Shown one piece after another: positions 15,054 to 20,423 of a stretch of 20,423 nt of DNA. Origin of the DNA: Alphaproteobacteria bacterium UBA7371 (GTDB lineage Bacteria; Pseudomonadota; Alphaproteobacteria; UBA8317); assembly GCA_002469865.1 (NCBI GenBank), contig DKOD01000103.1, positions 1 through 20,423 of the forward strand, in the 5' to 3' direction. Every line of letters begins with the position of its first letter. The first letter of the stretch is position 1. The notes beneath the pieces are model-generated. The model was not told the DNA's origin. It saw nothing but the letters and a program-made list of their open reading frames with translations, and ran no database searches. Position numbers and translations under genes: made by a program.

Positions 15054-15507
15054 GCGTTTTTGGACATTGTCTACCCATGAAGATGAGGGCCAGTTGGCTT
15101 CCATGTGCTTAGGTGATGATTTGGTCGATAACCATATAAAGTTTATCCATGACATGTTGGGAGACGACGTTTTTTTCTTGGGTAATGTCGATAATAATCA
15201 TACCATCATGTGGGGATTAATATTTTGTTGGTCACAGTCAGGTCGGTGGCGAAGGCTTTCCATTTGGCACAGGAAGCGGGGATCACAAGCAAAGCAATTT
15301 ATGATGGATGTCTGCTAGGCCAAATCATTCAAGAACAATAAAATTTTTTTAAAAAATACGCAGTTCTGCGCAGGCTGATTGGGCTTTTTCAAACAGAATG
15401 TAGCCATAGACGTTGGTTATAAAGGGAGGTTGGCCAAAGATTTTGGGTTTTCAAGCTGCATGCCCAGCCCCGAACATGCAAAATCCATTAAATTTTGGTG
15501 GTGGTAG
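15054..15507 (+). pseudogene. decayed 3-hydroxyisobutyrate / tartronate-semialdehyde reductase family gene
   Basis: This 604-base gap (14964-15567) holds pieces of one beta-hydroxyacid dehydrogenase in all three forward frames, in the right order. FLDIVYP (from 15057) resembles the FLDAPVSGG segment. EGQLASMCLGDD (15085 on) resembles GTLTIMVGGD, followed by FIHDMLGDDVFFLGNV. From 15207 another frame reads HVGINILLVTVRSVAKAFHL then AQEAGITSKAIYDG, the catalytic-helix region. DWAFSNRM (15377) then a stop recalls SWALENR. GYKGRLAKDFGF (15415 on) recalls the FxxxLxxKDLGLA end. Several frameshifts and stops and the missing N-terminal half show it is dead. Such enzymes reduce tartronate semialdehyde or similar C3-C4 acids, so the route may once have had another branch. 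Confidence 0.62.
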
Positions 15508-15567
15508 GTTTGGTTGAATGTTTCCGCAAATTATTGATCGGACAAGATAAAATCTAGAAAGGAAAGC

Positions 15568-16293
15568 ATGATGAGATTGCAAGGCAAGCGCATATTCGTA
15601 ACTGCGGCGGGGCAAGGTATTGGTCGGGCCAGTGCCATTGCACTTGCACGCGAAGGGGCTCATGTCATCGCCACAGATTTGCATGAGGAATTTCTCGAAG
15701 ATCTTGATGTGGCTGAGGCATTTGGATTGGACGTTTTGAATAAGGATTCTCTTATGTCTGAGGTCACCAAAGCGCGGCCAGATGTGTTGGTTAATTGCTC
15801 AGGCGTGGTGCATTCCGGCACAATTGCGCAGGCCACCGACGCTGAATTTGATTTGGCCATGAATTTAAATGTGCGGGCGCATTTTCATGCCATTCAAGCT
15901 GCAATTCCTGGAATGCTTGATCGCGGTTATGGTGCTATCGTCAATATTGCCTCTGTGTGCTCTTCCCTTCGTGGCCTTCCCAATCGGTTTATTTATGGAA
16001 CGTCCAAAGGTGCGACTATTGCGCTTACAAAACAAGTTGCTGCAGATTACATTACCAATGGTATTCGCGCCAATTGCATAGCGCCAGGAACGGTGGACAC
16101 ACCTAGCCTTCAAGGGCGCCTGCATGACACGGGTAATTACGAACAAGCGATGAAGGATTTTGTGGCACGACAACCCATGGGGCGGCTTGGCACGGCAGAT
16201 GAGATCGCTGAATTGGTGGTTTATCTCTCTTGCGATGAAAGTAAGTACATGACCGGTCAATGTATTGCCATTGATGGTGGGATAACCATGTAG
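15568..16293 (+). CDS. SDR dehydrogenase of the BDH2 / 2-keto-3-deoxy-L-fuconate dehydrogenase type
   Basis: A 241-residue NAD-dependent SDR. Seen: VTAAGQGIGRASA (11-23), acidic residue after strand 2 (ATDLHE), NCSG (76-79), NIASVCSSLRG with the catalytic serine, NRFIYGTSKGA with Arg140, Tyr143 and Lys147, APGTVDTPSLQGRL, and RQPMGRLGTADEIAELVVYL. The pattern SSxxG-x-x-NR-x-x-Y plus GTVDTPSLQ is characteristic of human BDH2 and bacterial 2-keto-3-deoxy-L-fuconate dehydrogenase, which oxidise a hydroxy acid. Here it could oxidise a 2-keto-3-deoxy acid from the dehydratase, giving a hydrolytic rather than aldolytic branch. AGGA precedes two adjacent ATGs (15568, 15571); either may be used. Followed after six bases by a permease gene. 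Confidence 0.87.
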   Translation: MMRLQGKRIFVTAAGQGIGRASAIALAREGAHVIATDLHEEFLEDLDVAEAFGLDVLNKDSLMSEVTKARPDVLVNCSGVVHSGTIAQATDAEFDLAMNLNVRAHFHAIQAAIPGMLDRGYGAIVNIASVCSSLRGLPNRFIYGTSKGATIALTKQVAADYITNGIRANCIAPGTVDTPSLQGRLHDTGNYEQAMKDFVARQPMGRLGTADEIAELVVYLSCDESKYMTGQCIAIDGGITM

Positions 16294-16299
16294 ACCGTT

Positions 16300-17196
16300 A
16301 TGCGTGCACCAGCTCCCAGAGAACACCGTACCGTTGCAGGTGTCTTAGTAATGGCATTGGCCGTGGTTTTTTTTACTGGCATTGATACTTCAGCCAAATG
16401 GCTGAGCATCGTGGGTATCCCTGTTCTGCAAATTGTATTTGCGAGATATGCGGGGCATTTTGTCTATGCCTTAATGATCTTCGTTCCGCAGGAAGGCATG
16501 GGGGTTTTTCAGTCAAACGCACCTTTTAAACAATTGCTGCGCTCTTTGGCACTTCTTCTAAGCACCATATTAAATTTCCAGGCGCTAAAATACCTGCCAA
16601 TTACGGTGACCACAACGATCTTTTTTGCGGGGCCAATTCTTATAACTCTGTTGGCCGTCCCGATCCTTGGTGAAAAGGTTGGCCTGCGCCGCATTATTGC
16701 AGTTTGTGTTGGTTTTATGGGGGTTTTGGTAGTGGTACAACCATGGGGTGTGGGGTATCACCCCGCGATGATCTATAGTATTGCGGGTTTGTTCATGGCC
16801 TCAACATACTTTATCATGACCCGGCTGTTGGCGGGCATTGAGTCCAATGCCACCCAACAAGTTTGGTCCAGTGGATTTGCGATGTTCGTGCTTGCGCCAT
16901 TTGCTATTGATGAATGGATTTGGCCAGAGGCTCAACTTGATTGGGCCATCTTGTTCATCATTGGTTTGTTTGGCGCGCTTGGTCATATCGCAGCCACAAC
17001 AGCCCATCGCTGGGCAGATGCTTCTATTCTTGCACCCCTTGTGTATACCCAGGTTTTGTGGGCGAACGTCGTCGGGATCTTTATTTTTATGACCTATCCC
17101 ACCATCTGGACACTTGTTGGTGCGGCGATCATTATTGGCTCTGGTCTTTATATTTGGCACCGAGAGAGACAAAAAGCCAAAATCATTATTCTGTAA
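16300..17196 (+). CDS. DMT-superfamily (EamA) permease
   Basis: A 298-residue inner-membrane protein with about ten hydrophobic segments in two EamA repeats. The first runs from VLVMALAVVFFTGIDTSAKW to GFMGVLVVVQPWG; the second from IYSIAGLFMASTYFIMTRLL to VGAAIIIGSGLYIWHRE. Family members export or import small metabolites. The start is six bases after the SDR stop, without a clear ribosome site, so it is probably read by coupling. It may clear a toxic or surplus intermediate or import a substrate; this is inference. Confidence 0.85.
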   Translation: MRAPAPREHRTVAGVLVMALAVVFFTGIDTSAKWLSIVGIPVLQIVFARYAGHFVYALMIFVPQEGMGVFQSNAPFKQLLRSLALLLSTILNFQALKYLPITVTTTIFFAGPILITLLAVPILGEKVGLRRIIAVCVGFMGVLVVVQPWGVGYHPAMIYSIAGLFMASTYFIMTRLLAGIESNATQQVWSSGFAMFVLAPFAIDEWIWPEAQLDWAILFIIGLFGALGHIAATTAHRWADASILAPLVYTQVLWANVVGIFIFMTYPTIWTLVGAAIIIGSGLYIWHRERQKAKIIIL

Positions 17197-17205
17197 GACA
17201 GCAGA

Positions 17206-17234
17206 AATCCCGTTGCGGAGATTGTTTCTTTTTT
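17206..17234 (+). terminator. intrinsic terminator after the permease gene
   Basis: AATCCCG and CGG-A-GATT form a seven-pair stem with one bulged A and a TTG loop, followed by GTTTCTTTTTT. It lies in the 53-base gap between convergent genes. Confidence 0.5.
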
Positions 17235-17249
17235 AGATTGTTGGTTTTT

Positions 17250-17987
17250 TCAGCCGCGCCCAATAAATGGCATATCGGTGGCCATAACAGTCATGAATTG
17301 CACGTTCGCCTCGAGAGGCAACTCTGCCATATGCAGCACAGAAGAGGCCACATGGCTAACATCCATAACGGATTCAACCGCAATACTACCGTCGGCCTGG
17401 GGCACGCCTTTTGTCATTTTTCTGGCCATATCCGTTAGGGCATTACCAATATCGATCTGACCACAGGCGATGTTGAAACGCCGGCCATCAAGGCTTATCG
17501 AGCGGGTCAGCCCTGTGATTGCGTGCTTAGACGCGGTGTAGGGCGCAGATCCCCAGCGCGGCACATGGGCCGAAACAGAACCATTATTGATGATACGCCC
17601 ACCTTGGGGAGATTGCTTGCGCATGATCCCAAAGGCGGCACGTGCTGAGATAAAACTTCCATTGACGTTGGTGTCAAAAAGGTTCCGCCAGTCACTCACA
17701 GACACCTCATCAATCGGTGCCCCAGCGAGGCTGACGCCGGCATTATTAAAGAGCACGTCCAAATGCCCCCAAGCCTCGTAAGCGTCATTAAAGGCTCTAT
17801 TAACCTGAGCCTCATCGGTCACGTCACATGGTATGATCAAGGCATGATCATGTTTATCAGCTGTTTCCTCCAAGGCGTCAGCACGACGCCCTACAAGCCC
17901 AACATGCCAGCCATTGGCGAGGAAATGACGCGCCGTTGCGCGCCCAACACCGCCACCGCCGCCCGTGATGATAATGCTCTTATTCAA
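17250..17987 (-). CDS. short-chain dehydrogenase/reductase
   Basis: A 245-residue classical SDR. The start is TTG at 17987, supported by AGGAG seven bases upstream. Seen: ITGGGGGVGRATA (7-19), an arginine pair after strand 2 (GRRADAL, 33-39) that favours NADP, CDVTDE, NNAGVSL (81-87), Ser137 (NNGSVSA), Tyr150 and Lys154 (APYTASKHAITGL), and an IDIGNALTD segment instead of the common PG motif (CGQIDIGN). It follows the dehydratase by 35 bases on the same strand, so both are likely made from the operator-controlled promoter near 19890. Probable role: oxidising the sugar that becomes the dehydratase substrate, or reducing a product aldehyde. Confidence 0.85.
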   Translation of the reverse strand: MNKSIIITGGGGGVGRATARHFLANGWHVGLVGRRADALEETADKHDHALIIPCDVTDEAQVNRAFNDAYEAWGHLDVLFNNAGVSLAGAPIDEVSVSDWRNLFDTNVNGSFISARAAFGIMRKQSPQGGRIINNGSVSAHVPRWGSAPYTASKHAITGLTRSISLDGRRFNIACGQIDIGNALTDMARKMTKGVPQADGSIAVESVMDVSHVASSVLHMAELPLEANVQFMTVMATDMPFIGRG

Positions 17988-18022
17988 GGCAGATCTCCTA
18001 GTATGATTGTTTAGGCGGTTGC

Positions 18023-19804
18023 CTAGTGATTGTCCCTTGGGAGATCACGTCCAATTTTTTGGTATGCTGTTGCTAGTTCCAGACAGCCACCATCAGCCAA
18101 CTGCCCAACATGGGTTCTGTAAATTTCCTGCCATGGGGTTTGGTGATGAAGTTCTGGTGGCTCCCACGCATCTATGCGTGACTGCCATTCTGCATCATCG
18201 ACCAGTGCATCGAGGGTAGATTTTTTAAAGTCTAGCCTCACTTTGTCGCCCGTTTTTAGATAAGCCAAACCCCCACCGACCACGCTTTCAGGAGAGGCGT
18301 TAAGAATTGAGGGGCTTTCCGACGTGCCAGACTGTCGGCCATCTCCCACGGTGGGCAAGTGGCTTATTCCTTTGTGGATGATGTGGTCTGGTGGTTGCAT
18401 GTTCACGACTTCTGCAGATCCAGGATAGCCAACAGCGCCAACGCCACGAATAAATAGGATGGTTCGCTCATCAATGCCCAAAGAAGCATCATTAATTCGG
18501 TCATGATAATCTTCAGGTCCTTCAAAGACCACTGCCTTTGCTTCGAAGACACCCTCGTTACCAGGTTCCGAAAGGAAACGCTCTCGGAAATCATCCGATA
18601 TCACAGAGGTTTTCATGAGGGCTGAGTCGAAAAGATTGCCTGAAAGAACCTTAAAACCAGCTTTTTGGCGCATTGGTTTGTCACAGGTGGTGATCACATC
18701 ATGGTCCAGCGATGTGTGACCTTCGAGGTTCTCTCCCATGGTCATTCCAGTAGCCGTGCGCACATCTTCATGGATTAGGCCCTCTTTGCGTAGCTCGGCC
18801 ATGATAGCTGGAACCCCACCAGCCCGGAAAAAACTTTCGCCAAGATAGTGTCCTGCGGGCTGCATATTGAGCAAAAGGGGAATTTCATAACCAACTTTTT
18901 CCCAGTCATACACATTCAATTCCACCCCAATATGGCGTGCAACTGCCTGCAAATGTGGCGGCGCGTTGGTTGATCCCCCAATAGCAGCATTCACCACCAT
19001 TGCATTTTCAAAAGCTTTGCGTGTCATGATGTCGGAAGGCTTCAGATCGTCATGGACCATTTGCACGATACGCTTACCTGTTTCGTAAGCCATTGCCATC
19101 CGTTCCCGGAAAGGCGCGGGAATAGCTGAATTTCCGGTGAGCGACATGCCCAAGGCTTCTGCCATGGCGTTCATGGTCGATGCAGTGCCCATCGTATTGC
19201 AATGGCCCAAAGAAGGTGCCGATGAGCAGACACGAGACATGAATTCTTCGTAATCAATCTCGCCTGCAGCCAAAAGGCGGCGGCTTTCCCAGACAATCAT
19301 GCCGGAACCTGCGCGCTTGCCATTCCACCAGCCGTCCAACATGGGACCGCCATTAAGAGCAATTGCAGGAAGATCTACGGTGGCTGCCCCCATCAACATT
19401 GCTGGTGTGGTTTTGTCGCAGCCCGTGGTTAAAACAACGCCGTCAATAGGATAACCATGCAAAACTTCTACCAATGAGAGATACTGTAGATTTCGGTCAA
19501 GTGCTGCGGTGGGGCGCTTCCCGGTCTCCTGTATTGGATGAACAGGGAACTCCATGGGTATGCCGCCTGCTTCACGAATACCTTGCTTGATGCGTTCCAT
19601 GAGAAACACATGAATTTTGTTGCAAGGGACCAAATCTGAGCCAGTCTGTGCGATCCCAATTACGGGTCGGTTGCTTTGCAATTCCTCACGTGTGAAGGTT
19701 GAATTCTGGTAACGCTCAACATAAAGCGCTGTCATTCCAGGGTTGTTTGGGTTGTCAAACCACTCTTGTGAACGAAATTTTTTACCTGCACGGGTGTTGG
19801 ACAT
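18023..19804 (-). CDS. IlvD/EDD-family sugar-acid dehydratase (L-arabonate / D-xylonate dehydratase type)
   Basis: A 593-residue Fe-S dehydratase. ATG 19804 is preferred over ATG 19846, because family members begin like MSNTRAGKKFRSQEWFDNP and the extra 14 residues have no ribosome site. Cluster cysteines Cys61 (LVPCNK), Cys129 (TTGCDKTTPA) and Cys202 (GHCNTMGTA), the magnesium-binding pair Asp130/Lys131 (Lys carbamylated in relatives), and catalytic Ser492 (GDGRQSGTSESPS) are all present. Overall and at the C-terminus (HHQTPWQEIYR) it closely recalls Rhizobium L-arabonate dehydratase and Caulobacter XylD. It turns an aldonate into a 2-keto-3-deoxy acid, which would feed the aldolase or the BDH2-like SDR. 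Its promoter carries the same operator core as dctP. Confidence 0.92.
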   Translation of the reverse strand: MSNTRAGKKFRSQEWFDNPNNPGMTALYVERYQNSTFTREELQSNRPVIGIAQTGSDLVPCNKIHVFLMERIKQGIREAGGIPMEFPVHPIQETGKRPTAALDRNLQYLSLVEVLHGYPIDGVVLTTGCDKTTPAMLMGAATVDLPAIALNGGPMLDGWWNGKRAGSGMIVWESRRLLAAGEIDYEEFMSRVCSSAPSLGHCNTMGTASTMNAMAEALGMSLTGNSAIPAPFRERMAMAYETGKRIVQMVHDDLKPSDIMTRKAFENAMVVNAAIGGSTNAPPHLQAVARHIGVELNVYDWEKVGYEIPLLLNMQPAGHYLGESFFRAGGVPAIMAELRKEGLIHEDVRTATGMTMGENLEGHTSLDHDVITTCDKPMRQKAGFKVLSGNLFDSALMKTSVISDDFRERFLSEPGNEGVFEAKAVVFEGPEDYHDRINDASLGIDERTILFIRGVGAVGYPGSAEVVNMQPPDHIIHKGISHLPTVGDGRQSGTSESPSILNASPESVVGGGLAYLKTGDKVRLDFKKSTLDALVDDAEWQSRIDAWEPPELHHQTPWQEIYRTHVGQLADGGCLELATAYQKIGRDLPRDNH

Positions 19805-19870
19805 TTCCCTATCAAAATCCTCTTTTTGGTTATGTGGCCGTCGCATGGAGCCGATGGTTTTTCCTCGATA

Positions 19871-19895
19871 TTCACGTTTGTGATTATAACGTGAA
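19871..19895. promoter_or_regulatory. inverted repeat covering the dehydratase -10 box
   Basis: TTCACGTT (19871-19878) and AACGTGAA (19888-19895) are perfect 8-base arms around nine bases. On the minus strand a consensus TATAAT (19888 to 19883) lies inside it, about 80 bases before the dehydratase start. A second regulator may bind here next to the GntR-type site. Confidence 0.5.
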
Positions 19896-19896
19896 A

Positions 19897-19906
19897 TGGT
19901 ATACCA
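19897..19906. promoter_or_regulatory. GntR/FCD-type operator in the dehydratase promoter
   Basis: TGGTATACCA is a perfect palindrome matching the core of the site at 9773-9786 (11 shared bases, ATGGTATACCA). On the minus strand it sits just upstream of the TATAAT at 19888-19883, between it and a possible -35 (TTGCCA, spacing about 19). A repressor here would block polymerase. This links the dehydratase and its SDR to the GntR regulator 10 kb away. Confidence 0.65.
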
Positions 19907-19940
19907 ATGGCAAGCCTAATACGGGATGGGGGTTGCAAAG

Positions 19941-20423
19941 ATGAAGTCACATATACGTGGCGTGGCCATGGTTATTTTTTTGGGGCTCATGACCGCGCTG
20001 CCAACGGCCGCGCAGGATGTTCGTGAAGCAACAGACGCGTGCCTCTCCGAAAAAATTGAAACAGAGGCGCAATTGCTAGGCTGCGTGACCAAAGCGTTGG
20101 CACCTTGCATGTTAGAGCCAAGTGATATGAATTCCAGCGCAACTTTATGCTTCAGAGGTAAAATTGAAGCGTTTGAGGCTGGAATTAAATTGGGTGTCTC
20201 ACAATTGAGTGATCGTGCCACAAACGAGGCATTCAAGTTGATTAACATCGAATTGAAATATGATATGCTCAGCGGCCTTCTGCAATGTGACCGAATGGAG
20301 GAATTGGCGGCTGCATTTTCCAAATATGGAGCTGAAGCAATTCAGCGCCAAAAGGCGCAATGCAGAGCCACCACTTTGGGCCTCTCTTACGCAAGGCTTA
20401 CCTTACGGGCCCAAGAATTTTGA
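19941..20423 (+). CDS. small exported cysteine-rich protein, unknown function
   Basis: A 160-residue protein ending exactly at the window edge. ATG 19941 gives a clean signal peptide (MKSHIRGVAMVIFLGLMTAL then PTAAQ before DVREA); ATG 19926 would add five residues. The mature part is mostly helical and has six cysteines (DACLS, LGCVT, APCML, TLCFR, LQCDR, AQCRA), so three disulfides in the periplasm are likely. I do not recognise the family, though the spacing of the first cysteines loosely recalls small periplasmic lysozyme-inhibitor-like (LprI/DUF1311) proteins. It is divergent from the dehydratase and may not belong to the sugar pathway. Confidence 0.7.
   Translation: MKSHIRGVAMVIFLGLMTALPTAAQDVREATDACLSEKIETEAQLLGCVTKALAPCMLEPSDMNSSATLCFRGKIEAFEAGIKLGVSQLSDRATNEAFKLINIELKYDMLSGLLQCDRMEELAAAFSKYGAEAIQRQKAQCRATTLGLSYARLTLRAQEF

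Noticed and set aside
15040..15318. 92-codon plus-strand open frame starting with TTG
   Set aside because: It carries only one block of the hydroxyacid dehydrogenase family and loses it by frameshift near 15200; it is part of a pseudogene, not a gene.
15865..16326. 153-codon minus-strand open frame
   Set aside because: Antisense shadow of the BDH2-like SDR.
19805..19846. ATG 19846 as start of the dehydratase
   Set aside because: No ribosome site before it, and relatives start at the position of ATG 19804.
1..20423. CRISPR arrays, tRNA/rRNA genes, insertion sequences, toxin-antitoxin or phage genes
   Set aside because: No regular spaced repeats, no tRNA-like cloverleaf noticed in the gaps, and no transposase, integrase or phage protein motif in any frame I could support.

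Overview
The window looks like an accessory sugar-acid catabolism island from a marine-type alphaproteobacterium. Evidence is the tripartite TRAP transporter with a GntR/FCD regulator, many dehydrogenases and dehydratases of the sugar-acid type, mixed ATG/GTG/TTG starts, and roughly balanced base composition. A SAR116- or Rhodobacterales-like source is a guess; no rRNA, tRNA or housekeeping gene fixes the taxon.

Layout. 1-345: end of a MaoC-fold hydratase-like gene. 612-2606: KDPG/KHG-type aldolase, then an enolase-superfamily enzyme resembling D-galactarolactone cycloisomerase (+). 2746-5715: a shikimate-dehydrogenase-like gene and a full-length transketolase (-). 6017-8664: a divergent operon (+) of split transketolase N- and C-subunits and an SDR. 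8956-9618: GntR/FCD repressor (-). 9858-13429: TRAP transporter dctP, dctQ, dctM (+). 13896-14963: Gfo/Idh/MocA oxidoreductase (+). 15054-15507: debris of a 3-hydroxyisobutyrate-dehydrogenase-family gene. 15568-17196: BDH2-like SDR and a DMT/EamA permease (+). 17250-19804: an SDR and an IlvD/EDD sugar-acid dehydratase (-). 19941-20423: a small cysteine-rich exported protein (+).

How it may work together (inference). TRAP imports a sugar acid or related carboxylate. SDR and Gfo/Idh enzymes oxidise polyol or sugar carbons. The IlvD/EDD dehydratase and the cycloisomerase make 2-keto-3-deoxy acids. The aldolase splits these to pyruvate plus an aldehyde. Two unusual transketolases may handle a remaining ketose. 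A TGGTATACCA palindrome, of the kind bound by GntR/FCD regulators such as UxuR/ExuR, occurs both in front of dctP and inside the dehydratase promoter. This ties the two ends of the island into one probable regulon of the GntR gene.

The most interesting points are the pair of divergently transcribed transketolases with substitutions at catalytic or phosphate-binding positions, the shared operator, and several gaps that hold gene fragments rather than plain spacer.
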